Positions 8,656 to 19,893 are shown, counted from the stretch's first letter. The stretch: DNA of 64,000 nucleotides from Glaciimonas sp. CA11.2 (GCF_034314045.1 NZ_JAVIWL010000001.1:4464001-4528000); one strand, 5' to 3'. Notes: generated by a model from the sequence alone, not told the origin. Numbers and translations are program-made.

Positions 8656-10083
8656 TTAGAAGTTGAGCGAGCGCTTATCAACTGCCAGAGCAGCTTCTTT
8701 GGTCGCCTCAGACAACGACGGATGTGCGTGGCAAATACGTGCAATATCTTCGGCAGAAGCACGGAATTCCATTGCTACGACTGCTTCAGAAATGAGTTCC
8801 GAAGCCATCGGTCCAATGATATGGACACCAAGAATTTCATCGCTTTTTGCATCAGCTAAAAACTTCACCATACCGGCAGTATCGCCCAGCGCGCGCGCCC
8901 TGCCATTCGCCAGGAACGGGAATGTGCCCGCTTTATAAGCAACGCCTTCCGCTTTCAATTGCTGCTCGGTTTTTCCAACCCATGCGATTTCTGGTGACGT
9001 GTAAATAACCCATGGAATCGTATTGAAGTTGACATGACCGTGTTGGCCCGCGATCCGTTCCGCGACAGCAACACCTTCTTCCTCGGCCTTGTGTGCGAGC
9101 ATTGGGCCGCGTACCACGTCACCGACCGCCCAAACGTTTGCCAGGTTAGTTTTGCAATCACCGTCAACATTGATGAAGCCGCGCTCATCCAGTTGCAAGC
9201 CAACGCCTTCAGCGTTAAGTCCAATGGTATTAGGTGTGCGGCCGATTGAAATGATCAATTTGTCGAACACGGCTTTTTGGGCTTCGCCTTTGGCATCGGT
9301 ATACTCAACCGTGACCTCTTTTTTGCCCGCAGTGATAGAGCCAATCTTGACACCCAGACTGATATTCAACCCTTGTTTGGCGAACAGTTTGGCTGCTTCT
9401 TTAGCGATTTGATCATCTACTGCGCCAAGAAAAGCTGGTAACGCTTCCAGGACGGTGACTTCTGCACCCAGACGACGCCAGACGCTTCCCATTTCAAGAC
9501 CGATGACGCCAGCGCCAATAACACCGAGTTTCTTCGGTACAGCGCCAATTGTCAGCGCGCCAGTGTTGGACAAAATCAATTTCTCGTCAAAATCAGCGCC
9601 CGGCAATGCACGCGCATTGGATCCCGTTGCCAGAATGATGTGCTTACCGCTAATCGACTCTTCGGTCTTGCCAGCAACCTTAATTTCGTAACCGTTAGCG
9701 TCGCCTTTAACAAAAGAGCCACGTCCGTGGAAAAAGGTCACTTTATTTTTTTTCAACAAATACAAAATGCCATCATTGTTCTGTTTAATGACCGTATCTT
9801 TACGCGCCAACATCTGTGGCAAATTCAAGGTTAGTTCCTTGATATCGATACCATGATCTGCGAAGCTGTGGCCAGCATGTTCGAAATGTTCAGAAGATTG
9901 CAGCAACGCTTTTGATGGGATACAACCAACGTTGGTACAGGTTCCGCCTGGTGCCGGACCGCCACTGGCGTTTTTCCACTCATCAATACAAGCGGTATTG
10001 AATCCAAGTTGAGCAGCACGAATTGCTGCGATATAACCACCAGGACCGCCACCGATAACGATAACGTCAAATTGCTTACTCAT
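8656..10083 (-). CDS. lpdA: Dihydrolipoyl dehydrogenase (E3 of 2-oxoglutarate dehydrogenase)
   Basis: A 475-residue flavoprotein that re-oxidises dihydrolipoamide on E2 and passes electrons to NAD+. The N-terminal FAD motif is GGGPGGYIAA; the redox disulfide is in GGTCTNVGCIPSK; an NAD motif GAGVIGLEMGSVW lies in the middle; the C-terminal His-Glu pair is in HAHPSLSE. It is the third gene of the odhA-odhB-lpdA set, separated from odhB by 368 bases that contain repeats and a long hairpin. Family assignment is firm; the complex assignment rests on context. Confidence 0.95.
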   Translation of the reverse strand: MSKQFDVIVIGGGPGGYIAAIRAAQLGFNTACIDEWKNASGGPAPGGTCTNVGCIPSKALLQSSEHFEHAGHSFADHGIDIKELTLNLPQMLARKDTVIKQNNDGILYLLKKNKVTFFHGRGSFVKGDANGYEIKVAGKTEESISGKHIILATGSNARALPGADFDEKLILSNTGALTIGAVPKKLGVIGAGVIGLEMGSVWRRLGAEVTVLEALPAFLGAVDDQIAKEAAKLFAKQGLNISLGVKIGSITAGKKEVTVEYTDAKGEAQKAVFDKLIISIGRTPNTIGLNAEGVGLQLDERGFINVDGDCKTNLANVWAVGDVVRGPMLAHKAEEEGVAVAERIAGQHGHVNFNTIPWVIYTSPEIAWVGKTEQQLKAEGVAYKAGTFPFLANGRARALGDTAGMVKFLADAKSDEILGVHIIGPMASELISEAVVAMEFRASAEDIARICHAHPSLSEATKEAALAVDKRSLNF

Positions 10084-10224
10084 AGTTTTTCCTTCGTTCT
10101 TTTACGGCGCTCTTGGCAACAAGGCATCACGCACTACTTCAGGTAAATTCGGTATTTTTCGACTTCTTACGACAAAGCCAAGGCTAACTTAGCGGCAACG
10201 CATTGCATAACTGCCGCTCACTTC

Positions 10225-10282
10225 TTTGGTGCTTACTTTGATGCTTACTTCTTTAATAATCACGTCTTTTAATCACGTCTTT
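10225..10282. repeat. Two adjacent short tandem repeats between odhB and lpdA
   Basis: TTTGGTGCTTAC/TTTGATGCTTAC (12-bp units, one difference) is followed by two copies of AATCACGTCTTT one base apart. They look like recent slippage duplications in non-coding DNA. Confidence 0.75.
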
Positions 10283-10386
10283 GATGCAGATTTTTTACAT
10301 CGCAATAAATCGTCATTCCGTTGTTTACCCCACTTGTACGCTAATTTATTTAATTCAACCAACATGACGTAAAGCAGTCCACTTCA

Positions 10387-10427
10387 TGCCTTCCGGTCAA
10401 TTCCAATGAGGTATTGACCGAAAGGCA
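10387..10427 (-). promoter_or_regulatory. Long RNA hairpin downstream of odhB
   Basis: Two 15-bp arms with one C/A mismatch (TGCCTTCCGGTCAAT and ATTGACCGAAAGGCA), separated by 11 bases. There is no T-run on the minus strand, so a plain intrinsic terminator is unlikely; it may protect the odhAB message or attenuate read-through into lpdA. Confidence 0.5.
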
Positions 10428-10451
10428 GTAAAGCGCAATTACTTTTAGAAA

Positions 10452-11714
10452 TTACAAGTCCAGCAACATGCGTGCAGGATCTTCCAGCGCATCCTTGATA
10501 GCGACTAATGCCAATACTGCTTCACGACCGTCGATGATACGGTGATCGTAAGACATTGCCAGATAGTTCATCGGACGAATAACGATTTGGCCATTTTCAA
10601 CGACAGCACGGTCCTTAGTGGCATGAACGCCCAAGATCGCAGACTGTGGAGGATTGATAATCGGCGTCGACAGCATCGATCCGAATGTTCCACCGTTTGA
10701 GATTGAGAAAGTACCGCCGGTCAGATCTTCCATTGTCAGCTTGCCGTCACGTGCTTTAGCACCGAACTCGCCAATTTTCTTTTCGATCTGCGCGATCGAC
10801 ATTTGATCAGCATCACGCAACACAGGGACGACCAAACCACGTGGCGAACCAACGGCGATACCAATATCAAAATAGCCATGGTACAAAATATCGTTACCGT
10901 CAACGGAAGCATTAACGACAGGGTATTTCTTCAACGCTGCGACAGCTGCTTTGACAAAGAAGGACATGAACCCAAGCTTAACGCCGTGCTCTTTTTCAAA
11001 TTTATCTTTGTACTTGGTCCGTAAATCGATAACAGGTTGCATGTTGACTTCATTGAATGTAGTCAAGATTGCGTTAGTCGCTTGCGATTGCAGTAAACGT
11101 TCAGCGATACGCGCGCGCAAGCGGCTCATCGGCACGCGCTCTTCCGGACGCTCTTCTTTGCTAGCTTTGTTTGGCGCAGCAACTTGTTGCAAGGCTGGTT
11201 TAGCAGCCGGAGCTGCAACCGCTGGTGCTGGCGTGGCTGGCTTCGCTGCCAACGTTGTCAGCACATCACCTTTAGTTACGCGACCATCTTTGCCGCTACC
11301 TGCGACCTGCGTTGCTGAAAGGTTATTTTCCGAAAGTAACTTGGCTGCTGCCGGCATAGCAATACCCGCTGCGGAGGTGCTTGCAAGTTCTGGGGCGGCA
11401 ACAGGTGTCGTTGCATGGCCAGGTTGCGGCACCGGTATCGGCGTTACTTCCATCGGGCTTACTTTAGCTGCTGCATCAGTATCGATAATCGCGATGATCT
11501 GACCTGCAACAACAGTAGCGCCATCCGGCTCCACAATTTGTACGACTACGCCATCATTTGGCGCTGGCAATTCCAGCACCACTTTATCTGTTTCAATATC
11601 GATTAGGTTCTCATCGCGTGCGACTGGATCGCCTACTTTTTTATGCCATTGCAACAGGGTTGCTTCAGCGACAGATTCTGAAAGTTGGGGGACTTTAACT
11701 TCTATAAGTGCCAT
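10452..11714 (-). CDS. odhB: 2-oxoglutarate dehydrogenase E2, dihydrolipoyl succinyltransferase
   Basis: A 420-residue E2 core enzyme that transfers the succinyl group from lipoyl to CoA. The lipoyl domain (1-77) carries Lys in [12 protein letters not shown]; a Pro/Ala linker follows; the peripheral subunit-binding domain (about 118-155) contains [11 protein letters not shown]; an Ala/Pro linker leads to the catalytic domain with [13 protein letters not shown] near the C-terminus. The start lies 61 bases after odhA, so the two are probably one transcript. The DHR(I)IDG active-site motif and length match SucB/OdhB. Confidence 0.95.
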   Translation of the reverse strand: MALIEVKVPQLSESVAEATLLQWHKKVGDPVARDENLIDIETDKVVLELPAPNDGVVVQIVEPDGATVVAGQIIAIIDTDAAAKVSPMEVTPIPVPQPGHATTPVAAPELASTSAAGIAMPAAAKLLSENNLSATQVAGSGKDGRVTKGDVLTTLAAKPATPAPAVAAPAAKPALQQVAAPNKASKEERPEERVPMSRLRARIAERLLQSQATNAILTTFNEVNMQPVIDLRTKYKDKFEKEHGVKLGFMSFFVKAAVAALKKYPVVNASVDGNDILYHGYFDIGIAVGSPRGLVVPVLRDADQMSIAQIEKKIGEFGAKARDGKLTMEDLTGGTFSISNGGTFGSMLSTPIINPPQSAILGVHATKDRAVVENGQIVIRPMNYLAMSYDHRIIDGREAVLALVAIKDALEDPARMLLDL

Positions 11715-11775
11715 GGAATTCTCCGTATGGGTTTTGCATCCGGCACGCCTTGTTTGTGGCGTGCCTTTGCTTCAG

Positions 11776-14631
11776 TTATTTGGTAAGAACAAAGCCCTTA
11801 AGCTTTGAAAATGCAGTATCAAGCAATGTTTTTAGTTGCGCGTAATGCTTGTCGTAGTAACCCACGGCAGGCGATGCACTGGCTGGACGACCTGCATAAG
11901 CAAGCTTTTGACCATCACCCAGATTTTCAAAAATATTATGTTGAATCTGCAACCACGCACCTTGGTTTTGCGGCTCGTCTTGCGCCCAAACCAATTCATT
12001 AAAGTTTGGAAATTGCTTCAATTCAGCTGCAAATGCCTTGTGCGGGAACGGATACAGTTGTTCCAGACGAATAATAGCGACGTCGGCTTGACCGCGTTCT
12101 TTACGCGCATTAACCAGATCGTAATAAATCTTGCCAGAACAAGCGATGATACGCTTCACCTTTTTAGCATCGATCTTGTCATCAACTTCACCGATGACGG
12201 TCTGGAATGAACCCTTTGCCAAATCAGACAAAGGCGAACCGGCATCCTTATTACGCAGCAATGATTTCGGCGTCATGATAATGAGCGGCTTGCGGAACAG
12301 ACGAATCATCTGACGGCGCAGCAAATGGAAAATCTGCGCTGAAGTAGTCGGCTGAACAACCTGCATGTTGTTATCTGCACATAATTGCAAGAAGCGCTCG
12401 AGACGTGCCGACGAGTGTTCCGGTCCCTGGCCTTCATAGCCATGTGGCAGCATCATTACTAACCCTGACGCACGCCCCCATTTCACTTCGCCGGAGCTGA
12501 TGAATTGGTCAATAACAACTTGTGCACCGTTGGCAAAATCGCCGAATTGCGCTTCCCAAATCGTTAAAGTATTCGGTTCTGCTGTCGAATAACCGTACTC
12601 AAATCCCAGAACCGCTTCTTCAGATAATACAGAGTCAATAACATTGAAAGGCGCTTGCTGATCAGAGACATTTTGCAGCGGAATATAACTACCGGCATCC
12701 CAACGCTCACGATTTTGATCATGCAATACTGCGTGACGATGTACGAAAGTACCGCGACCGGCATCTTGCCCGGTTAAGCGAATCGTATAACCGGAAGACA
12801 CCAGAGACGCATAGGCCAGATGCTCGCCCATACCCCAGTCAAGGTTGAGTTCGCCGCGGCCCATAGTCGCACGATCATTGAGCACTTTTTCGACCAGCGC
12901 GTGGACTTTAAAATCATCCGGCACCTTTGTAATGCGCGCAGCTAAACGTTTCAGTTCAGTCATTGGCACAGCAGTATCGGCAGCGTCGGTCCATTTGCGA
13001 TTTAAGAACGGCAACCAATCAACGGCATACTTGCTCTTAAAATTGGTAATGACAGGGTCGATTGTGTGCTTACCTGCATCCATCGCATCGCGATAGGCCT
13101 TGACCATAGCATCGCCCTCACCGGCTTCAATTGTGCCTTGTGCGGTCAATTTGTCGGCATACACTTTACGCGTACCCGGATGCTGTGCAATCTTTTTGTA
13201 CATCAGCGGTTGTGTCAATGCTGGTGTATCTTGTTCGTTATGGCCAAGTTTGCGGAAGCAGATGATGTCCACAACAATGTCTTTTTTAAACTCAACGCGA
13301 TAGTCAAGGGCGATCTGAGTTGCGAAAACAACTGCTTCTGGATCATCCGCATTGACGTGAAGAACAGGTGCTTCAATCATCTTGACCACGTCTGAGCAAT
13401 ACAGCGTCGAACGTGAGTCGCGTGGATCGGAAGTAGTAAAGCCAATCTGATTGTTAATGACGATGTGAACAGTACCACCGGTGCCGTAACCGCGAGTTTG
13501 CGCCAGGTTTAACGTTTCCATTACAACGCCTTGCCCTGCAAATGCGGCATCGCCATGCACCAGGATTGGCAAAACTTGCGCGCCGTCTTTGTCGCCACGA
13601 CGTTCCATACGTGCCTTGACCGATCCCTCGACCACTGGGTTGACGATCTCAAGATGCGATGGATTAAACGCCAGCGACAGATGGACAGGGCCGCCTGGGC
13701 TAGTGATGTCCGATGAAAAACCTTGATGGTACTTTACGTCACCGGCAGGCAAATCATCGCCGTGCTTACCTTCAAACTCGGCAAACAATTCTTGCGGCAT
13801 TTTGCCCAAAGTATTGACCAGAACGTTAAGGCGGCCACGATGGGCCATACCGATAACGATTTCCTGGATACCTTTTTCGCCGCCGCGTTGAATCGTTTCA
13901 TCGAGTGAAACGATAAAACTTTCGCCGCCCTCTAGTGAGAAACGCTTTTGTCCGACATAACGTGTGTGTAGATAGCGCTCCAAACCTTCAGCAGCTGTCA
14001 AACGTTCAAGAATGTGTTTTTTCTTTTCAACCGTCAGCGTCGGTGCAGAGCGAGTCGACTCGAGACGTTCTTGTATCCAGCGCTTTTCAGTTGGGTCACT
14101 AACGTACATATACTCAGCGCCAATCGAACGGCAATAAGTATCGCGCAATGAATTCAACAGATCGCGAAGCGTAGAGGTCTCTGTGCCGAAATAGGTATTG
14201 CTGATGTTGAACACAATGTCCATGTCCGCATCAGTAAATCCATAGAACGTCGGATCCAGCTCAGGAATAGCCAAACGTTCTTGGCGCTGCAGCGGATCTA
14301 GATTGGCCCAGCGCGAACCGAGGTAACGATATGCAGCGATTAGCTGAGTTGCGGCTACGCGTTTACGTCCCATTTCAGCATCAGCTGAAGCGGAAATTGT
14401 CCGAATTGGACCTTGCTTTGCGCGTTCGGCAAATGATGCTACGACCGTTGCATGCGCTACATCGGGCTTATCTGTGCCATCGACGGCAGGCACATGTTGC
14501 ATGGCGTCAAAGTACGCACGCCAGTTATCTGAAACAGATCCGGGATTATCAAGGTACGACTCGTACAGTTCTTCAATGTACGGTGCGTTACCTCCGAAGA
14601 GATACGAATTGGAGCCATATTGCTGCATCAT
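11776..14631 (-). CDS. odhA: 2-oxoglutarate dehydrogenase E1 component
   Basis: A 951-residue thiamine-diphosphate-dependent decarboxylase, the first enzyme of the 2-oxoglutarate dehydrogenase complex. The short N-terminal E2-binding helix (SYLFGGNAPYIEELYESYL) is present, followed by GMAHRGRLNVL, the substrate-site AFNPSHLEIVNPVVEGSV, the ThDP/Mg motif (HGDAAFAGQGVV through NNQIGFTT) and a C-terminal transketolase-like domain with PHGYEGQGPEHSSARLER. The ATG at 14631 (MMQQYGSNS) is preferred over a GTG three codons upstream because AAAGG lies 8 bases before it and homologues start this way. Confidence 0.96.
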   Translation of the reverse strand: MMQQYGSNSYLFGGNAPYIEELYESYLDNPGSVSDNWRAYFDAMQHVPAVDGTDKPDVAHATVVASFAERAKQGPIRTISASADAEMGRKRVAATQLIAAYRYLGSRWANLDPLQRQERLAIPELDPTFYGFTDADMDIVFNISNTYFGTETSTLRDLLNSLRDTYCRSIGAEYMYVSDPTEKRWIQERLESTRSAPTLTVEKKKHILERLTAAEGLERYLHTRYVGQKRFSLEGGESFIVSLDETIQRGGEKGIQEIVIGMAHRGRLNVLVNTLGKMPQELFAEFEGKHGDDLPAGDVKYHQGFSSDITSPGGPVHLSLAFNPSHLEIVNPVVEGSVKARMERRGDKDGAQVLPILVHGDAAFAGQGVVMETLNLAQTRGYGTGGTVHIVINNQIGFTTSDPRDSRSTLYCSDVVKMIEAPVLHVNADDPEAVVFATQIALDYRVEFKKDIVVDIICFRKLGHNEQDTPALTQPLMYKKIAQHPGTRKVYADKLTAQGTIEAGEGDAMVKAYRDAMDAGKHTIDPVITNFKSKYAVDWLPFLNRKWTDAADTAVPMTELKRLAARITKVPDDFKVHALVEKVLNDRATMGRGELNLDWGMGEHLAYASLVSSGYTIRLTGQDAGRGTFVHRHAVLHDQNRERWDAGSYIPLQNVSDQQAPFNVIDSVLSEEAVLGFEYGYSTAEPNTLTIWEAQFGDFANGAQVVIDQFISSGEVKWGRASGLVMMLPHGYEGQGPEHSSARLERFLQLCADNNMQVVQPTTSAQIFHLLRRQMIRLFRKPLIIMTPKSLLRNKDAGSPLSDLAKGSFQTVIGEVDDKIDAKKVKRIIACSGKIYYDLVNARKERGQADVAIIRLEQLYPFPHKAFAAELKQFPNFNELVWAQDEPQNQGAWLQIQHNIFENLGDGQKLAYAGRPASASPAVGYYDKHYAQLKTLLDTAFSKLKGFVLTK

Positions 14632-14659
14632 ATTGCTCACCTTTCTTCGCGTTTCGCGA

Positions 14660-14928
14660 GATTAGCGGGTTAACAAAACCTTCCGCGACACGGCCTGACC
14701 GGTTAGCGGATTGCACATCAAGTTGTGGGGAAGGGATCAAATTACAACTTCTTATTACTGTATTCTTTTCAACTAACGCAATTAGTTCTAAACGTGTGCT
14801 CACACTTTGCAATTTTGTCATCTTTGCCACTTCAATTAAGGACGCAATACAAAACCTGAAGCTATCCGTTGCAAACGCGATCAAAACTATTGATGCAGTA
14901 GAATAGCATAACTCCTATTCAACAATAC
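14660..14928. other. odhA upstream region, no gene recognised
   Basis: These bases lie between the odhA start and the gltA terminator and should hold the odhA promoter. The short open frames here have no protein-like features. Confidence 0.5.
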
Positions 14929-14959
14929 AAAAAAAGCGAATCATTCGATTCGCTTTTTT
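14929..14959. terminator. Intrinsic terminator after gltA
   Basis: A run of A, the palindrome GCGAATC-ATTC-GATTCGC and a run of T form a symmetric hairpin 11 bases after the gltA stop. It separates gltA from the odh transcript and could work on both strands. Confidence 0.9.
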
Positions 14960-14969
14960 GATATTTACA

Positions 14970-16283
14970 TTACTTACTTGCAGTACGACTTTCGATTGAC
15001 ACGACATCGCGAGTCGGAGAACCGATAAATAATTGGCGCGGACGACCAATTTTTTGCTCAGGGTCCGAGATCATTTCGTTCCATTGCGCGATCCAACCTA
15101 CAGTACGCGCCATTGCGAAGATTCCGGTAAATAGAGAAACTGGAATGCCCAATGCTGATTGAACGATACCTGAATAGAAGTCAACATTCGGATAAAGTTT
15201 GCGAGAGACAAAATATTCGTCTTCTAGCGCGACTTTTTCTAGCGCCATGGCTAGCTTGAATAAAGGATCGTTTTCCAATCCCAACTCTGCCAACACTTCG
15301 TAGCAAGTTTCACGCATCAACTTGGCACGTGGATCGTAGTTTTTGTAGACACGATGACCAAAGCCCATCAGCTTAACAGTCGAGTTTTTGTCCTTAACTT
15401 GTCTTACGAATTCAGGAATATTATCGACGGTACCGATTTCTTTCAGCATATTGAGTGCAGCTTCGTTCGCGCCGCCGTGTGCTGGGCCCCACAAACAAGC
15501 AATACCAGCAGCGATACAGGCAAACGGATTTGCGCCGCTTGAACCAGCCAGACGCACTGTTGATGTCGAAGCATTTTGCTCGTGATCAGCGTGCAAGATC
15601 AAAATACGATCGAGGGCACGAACCAGAACGTCGCTGACTTTGTACTCTGCGCATGGCGTTGAGAACATCATGTGCATGAAGTTTGCGCTGTACGACAAAT
15701 CGTTACGTGGATATACAAACGGTTGTCCGACGTTATATTTGTAGGCCATTGCGACTAGCGTTGGCAACTTGGCGATCAAACGAATAGCCGAAACTTCACG
15801 GTGACGCGGGTCAGTAATGTCTAGCGAATCATGATAAAACGAAGACAACGCGCCCACTGTGCCAACCAATACAGCCATAGGATGCGCATCGCGACGGAAA
15901 CCACGGAAGAAAAATTGCATTTGTTCGTGGACCATGGTGTGTGTCGTCACGGTTGCGTCAAAGGTTTCTTTTTCTTCTGCTGTTGGCAATTCACCATTCA
16001 GAAGCAAATAACACGTTTCCAGAAAATCGCAATTTACAGCTAATTGCTCAATCGGGTAACCGCGATAAAGTAGTTCGCCCTTGTCGCCATCGATATAGGT
16101 AATCGATGAATTACATGCAGCGGTCGACATAAAACCGGGGTCATAAGTAAACTTGCCGGTCGCACCATATAACTTACGGATATCGATAACTTCAGGACCC
16201 ACGGTCCCTTTGTAGATTGGAAAATCGATCGATGGGCTACCATCAGAAAATGATAGTGTGGCTTTCGTTTCAGCGTTGGTCAT
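14970..16283 (-). CDS. gltA: Citrate synthase
   Basis: A 437-residue type II (hexameric, Gram-negative) citrate synthase that condenses oxaloacetate and acetyl-CoA. Landmarks: the N-terminal beta-rich region ([16 protein letters not shown]), [20 protein letters not shown], catalytic His regions in [19 protein letters not shown] and [13 protein letters not shown], and the catalytic Asp in NVDFYSGIV. The ATG at 16283 (MTNAETKA) follows GAGGGAAGAGCC; an upstream in-frame start at 16355 would add 24 atypical residues. It follows sdhE and is closed by its own terminator. Confidence 0.96.
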   Translation of the reverse strand: MTNAETKATLSFSDGSPSIDFPIYKGTVGPEVIDIRKLYGATGKFTYDPGFMSTAACNSSITYIDGDKGELLYRGYPIEQLAVNCDFLETCYLLLNGELPTAEEKETFDATVTTHTMVHEQMQFFFRGFRRDAHPMAVLVGTVGALSSFYHDSLDITDPRHREVSAIRLIAKLPTLVAMAYKYNVGQPFVYPRNDLSYSANFMHMMFSTPCAEYKVSDVLVRALDRILILHADHEQNASTSTVRLAGSSGANPFACIAAGIACLWGPAHGGANEAALNMLKEIGTVDNIPEFVRQVKDKNSTVKLMGFGHRVYKNYDPRAKLMRETCYEVLAELGLENDPLFKLAMALEKVALEDEYFVSRKLYPNVDFYSGIVQSALGIPVSLFTGIFAMARTVGWIAQWNEMISDPEQKIGRPRQLFIGSPTRDVVSIESRTASK

Positions 16284-16407
16284 GGCTCTTCCCTCTTTAG
16301 CAGGTAATGCTTGAATCAAAAATAAAATACGTTTATACGCACTGCTTCGCCGCATGCTGGCTTATGCATCACACTGACAATATGGTCAATGGCGGGTTTA
16401 TCTTTGC

Positions 16408-16677
16408 TCAGATTACGCGTAATCGCGCTACCAAAGCATGAACCTGAGGCAAATCCACTTCGCCCTCGGCCTCGTTGCGTCCCATCAGCAAATTCATCAG
16501 ATCACCGTCGGATAAGTCCATCAATCGCGTGAAGGCATCGACATCAACGTCCGTCATGGTTGACTCATTTGCATCCAAAAATCTGGTGAGAATTAAATCA
16601 TTTTCCAAAAGACCGCGCCGCGCGCGCCAGCGCAATCTTGCGCGCTTTGCTGGGTCGTCCTGGTGGGTGATGGTCAT
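16408..16677 (-). CDS. sdhE: FAD assembly factor SdhE
   Basis: An 89-residue SdhE/Sdh5 protein, which helps attach FAD covalently to SdhA. The diagnostic RGxxE motif is seen as RRGLLEND (about 20-27), followed by the helical FTRLMDLSDGDLMNLLMGR segment. Its place between sdhB and gltA fits the role. It is separated from sdhB by 344 non-coding bases. Confidence 0.92.
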   Translation of the reverse strand: MTITHQDDPAKRARLRWRARRGLLENDLILTRFLDANESTMTDVDVDAFTRLMDLSDGDLMNLLMGRNEAEGEVDLPQVHALVARLRVI

Positions 16678-17021
16678 GATTTACTTGATTCCAATTAGTG
16701 CAATGGCAATGTTAAACCACTGTCGATGTAAACTTTATCCCGCAGCAGTTACTGCGAACCAGACAAGTGACAATATGAAGTTGTTTTTGAAACCTTGTGT
16801 CAGGCACACATAGTGTGTTCTGTGACTGAGCAGCCCAAATGGTCTTCTCGTAAAAAATACAAAAAAACTTTGCGTGAATAACCTGCAGCATCCTCACTTT
16901 GTGTCTGATCGGCTTTGCTTAGACTGCAATTCAAAACAATGTTGTTTCTTAATTGTCGACTCACCTTCCAGTTACGATGATCCGTCATAGACGAATCATC
17001 GACTGATAGTGCTTATACTAT
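16678..17021. other. Gap between sdhB and sdhE
   Basis: No gene is recognised. Just after the sdhB stop lies an imperfect hairpin (16975-17001: 10-base arms CGATGATCCG/CGAATCATCG with one mismatch, 7-base loop including the flank) without a T-run. A small ACACA-TAG-TGTGT palindrome lies near 16807. Confidence 0.4.
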
Positions 17022-17732
17022 TTATACCGCGCGACGAACCATCAGTTCTTTAATCTTGCCGATTGCTGCATTAGGGTTCAATCCCTTAGGGCAAACATCA
17101 ACGCAATTCATGATTGAACGACACCGGAATAAACGATACGGATCTTCCAGGTTATCCAAGCGCTCACCAGTAGCCTCATCGCGACTATCAGCGATAAAAC
17201 GGTAAGCTTGTAACAAACCAGCCGGACCGACAAACTTGTCTGGATTCCACCAAAATGACGGACAAGACGTAGAACAGCAAGCACAAAGAATACACTCGTA
17301 CAAGCCATCTAGCTCTTCACGCTGCTCTGGGGTCTGCAAACGTTCTTTTTCCGGCGGAATACTGTTGTTGATCAGGTATGGCTTAACTGAATCGTATTGT
17401 TTGAAGAACTGCGTCATATCAACGATCAGATCGCGAATCACCGGCAAGCCTGGTAACGGCCTTAGGATGATCGGCTCAGACAATTCATTCAAATTAGTTG
17501 TACACGCCAAACCATTTTTGCCGTTGATATTCATGGCATCAGAACCACAAACGCCTTCACGACATGAGCGACGGAGTGACAACGAATCATCAACATCTGC
17601 CTTGATACGTTGCAATGCATCAAGTAACATCTTATCCGTCGGCAATAGTTCAACCGTCAGGTCTTGCATGTAAGGCTTTGTATCCTTGTCCGGATCGTAG
17701 CGATAGATTTTAAATTTAACTGTACGTGACAT
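17022..17732 (-). CDS. sdhB: Succinate dehydrogenase iron-sulfur subunit
   Basis: A 236-residue complex II subunit that carries electrons from SdhA to quinone. The three cluster motifs are visible: SCREGVCGSDAM with the later NGLAC for [2Fe-2S], CILCACCSTSCPSFW for [4Fe-4S], and CRSIMNCVDVCPKGLNP for [3Fe-4S]. The length is normal. It starts 12 bases after the sdhA stop and is part of sdhCDAB. Confidence 0.97.
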   Translation of the reverse strand: MSRTVKFKIYRYDPDKDTKPYMQDLTVELLPTDKMLLDALQRIKADVDDSLSLRRSCREGVCGSDAMNINGKNGLACTTNLNELSEPIILRPLPGLPVIRDLIVDMTQFFKQYDSVKPYLINNSIPPEKERLQTPEQREELDGLYECILCACCSTSCPSFWWNPDKFVGPAGLLQAYRFIADSRDEATGERLDNLEDPYRLFRCRSIMNCVDVCPKGLNPNAAIGKIKELMVRRAV

Positions 17733-17744
17733 GGCTAGACCTTA

Positions 17745-19523
17745 TTAGAAAGTACGTGGTTTTGGCTTGAACGTATCAACCGTCAGGGGCTTGGTAATCA
17801 CCGGTTTGTAATCGAGACGATTACCTTCGGAGTACCACAACGAGTGCTTCATCCAGTTCTCATCGTCGCGCTTTTCGTAATCTCGATGCGCGTGAGCGCC
17901 GCGTGACTCCTTACGGGCAGCGGCGGCCGTAATAGTTGCCTTGGCTACTTCGATCATGTTATCGAGTTCAAGTGCTTCAACCCGCGCAGTGTTGAAAACC
18001 ATCGACTTATCTTTGAACGAGACATTCTTGCGACGCTCATCAAGGATCATAATTTCTTTGTAACCTTGCTGGAGCAATTCATCCGTCCGAAACACGCCAC
18101 AATAGTGCTGCATCGTCTTACGGATATCATTGGCAACATCTTGTACGCGCTCAGTACCTGTGCTTGTTTCCAGTTTTGCGACACGCGCCATAGAAGCGTC
18201 GGTTGCATCAGCAGGAAGAGGTTTATTGCTGCGCTCTTTTAGCTTGCTGTCAACAATATGGTTACCGGCTGCGCGACCAAATACAACCAGATCCAGCAGT
18301 GAGTTAGTACCCAGTCGATTAGCACCGTGCACCGATACGCAGGCACATTCGCCAATCGCATACAAGCCATTTACAATCGCGTTAGGAATGCCATCTTTCG
18401 GCACTACTACCTGACCATAAACGTTAGTCGGAATACCACCCATTTGATAATGGATCGTTGGTACGACCGGGATAGGCTCTTTAAGCGCATCGACGTTGGC
18501 AAACTTGTGACCGATTTCAAGGATGGATGGAAGGCGCTTTTTGATGGTCTCAGCGCCAATGTGGCGAAGATCCAGCATCAGGTGATCTTTATTAGGACCG
18601 CAACCGCGACCTTCTTTAATTTCCTGGTCCATTGACCGCGACACGAAGTCACGTGGTGCCAGATCCTTCAATGTTGGAGCATAACGCTCCATGAAACGCT
18701 CACCTTCGGAATTGATGAGAATACCACCTTCACCCCGAACGCCTTCAGTAATCAACACACCAGCACCGGCAACACCGGTTGGGTGAAACTGCCAAAACTC
18801 CATATCTTCCAACGGAATGCCAGCACGCGCCACCATACCCATACCATCACCGGTATTGATAAATGCATTAGTTGACGCCGCCCAGATACGGCCAGCACCA
18901 CCAGTTGCCATGACAGTTGTCTTGGCTTCCAGCATCATGATCTCGCCAGTCTCCATCTCAAGAGCAAGTACTCCGAGTACGTCGCCGTCAGCGTCTTTCA
19001 CCAAATCAATCGCCATCCACTCAACGAAGAAGTGGGTCTTGGCGCGAACATTACGCTGATATAACGTATGCAACAATGCATGACCGGTACGGTCAGCTGC
19101 AGCACAGGCACGGGCGACCGGTTTTTCACCGAAGTGAGCCGAATGACCACCGAACGGACGCTGATAAATCGTACCGTCAGCGTTACGGTCGAATGGCATA
19201 CCCAAATGCTCTAGTTCGTACACGGCTTTCGCCGCTTCGCGACACATAAACTCAATAGCGTCCTGATCACCTAAGTAATCAGAACCCTTGACTGTGTCAA
19301 ACATGTGCCAGTACCAATTGTCCTCTGACATGTTTCCCAGAGAGGCACCGATACCGCCCTGCGCTGCAACTGTATGCGAGCGCGTAGGGAAAACTTTAGA
19401 CAAAACGGCGACATTTAAACCAGCTTCCGCCAACTGTAGCGAAGCACGCATACCGGAACCACCGGCACCAACGATTACCGCATCAAAGCGGCGTGTAGGA
19501 ATTGTGGGTTTAATAGCTGCCAC
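17745..19523 (-). CDS. sdhA: Succinate dehydrogenase flavoprotein subunit
   Basis: A 592-residue flavoprotein that oxidises succinate to fumarate. The FAD motif is [14 protein letters not shown]; the covalent flavin His is in [13 protein letters not shown]; the active-site segments [21 protein letters not shown] and [21 protein letters not shown] are present. The GTG at 19523 ([14 protein letters not shown]) is the likely start because GGAGAG lies 7 bases upstream and it is 2 bases after sdhD; a longer frame to 19577 would overlap sdhD. Confidence 0.96.
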   Translation of the reverse strand: MAAIKPTIPTRRFDAVIVGAGGSGMRASLQLAEAGLNVAVLSKVFPTRSHTVAAQGGIGASLGNMSEDNWYWHMFDTVKGSDYLGDQDAIEFMCREAAKAVYELEHLGMPFDRNADGTIYQRPFGGHSAHFGEKPVARACAAADRTGHALLHTLYQRNVRAKTHFFVEWMAIDLVKDADGDVLGVLALEMETGEIMMLEAKTTVMATGGAGRIWAASTNAFINTGDGMGMVARAGIPLEDMEFWQFHPTGVAGAGVLITEGVRGEGGILINSEGERFMERYAPTLKDLAPRDFVSRSMDQEIKEGRGCGPNKDHLMLDLRHIGAETIKKRLPSILEIGHKFANVDALKEPIPVVPTIHYQMGGIPTNVYGQVVVPKDGIPNAIVNGLYAIGECACVSVHGANRLGTNSLLDLVVFGRAAGNHIVDSKLKERSNKPLPADATDASMARVAKLETSTGTERVQDVANDIRKTMQHYCGVFRTDELLQQGYKEIMILDERRKNVSFKDKSMVFNTARVEALELDNMIEVAKATITAAAARKESRGAHAHRDYEKRDDENWMKHSLWYSEGNRLDYKPVITKPLTVDTFKPKPRTF

Positions 19524-19525
19524 GA

Positions 19526-19891
19526 TTACACTCTCCACAAAATCTGCGCCGCCCATCCGGCACAACCGACTAGCCACAAAATTGTGGCAACTTGCAATAC
19601 CAGTCGCAGAGCAACCGGCTTAACGTAATCCATCCAGATATCACGCACGCCAATCCATGCGTGAAAAAACAGTGCTGCCAGCGCGACGAAAGTCGCCAGC
19701 TTAAACCACTGGTGCGAGAATAATCCCGCCCAACCTTGATAACTAAAATCGCTTGCGGTCAAAAAGGAGATCAACAGAATAACGGTATAAATCGCCATTA
19801 CAACTGCGGTAGCGCGTTGCGCAAGCCAGTCACGCAAACCGTAATGTGCACCAACGACTAAGCGCTTAGCCCCAATATTATTATTCGCCAT
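19526..19891 (-). CDS. sdhD: Succinate dehydrogenase membrane anchor SdhD
   Basis: A 121-residue hydrophobic anchor with three membrane segments (about 28-48, 58-80 and 95-118). The heme/quinone-site region is [19 protein letters not shown], with the conserved His, Arg and Asp-Tyr. It sits between sdhC (2 bases) and sdhA (2 bases), a tightly packed operon. Confidence 0.94.
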   Translation of the reverse strand: MANNNIGAKRLVVGAHYGLRDWLAQRATAVVMAIYTVILLISFLTASDFSYQGWAGLFSHQWFKLATFVALAALFFHAWIGVRDIWMDYVKPVALRLVLQVATILWLVGCAGWAAQILWRV

Positions 19892-19893
19892 TT

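Noticed and set aside
14331..14906. 191-codon plus-strand open frame over the odhA start
   Set aside because: It runs antisense to odhA and has no family features; odhA is certain.
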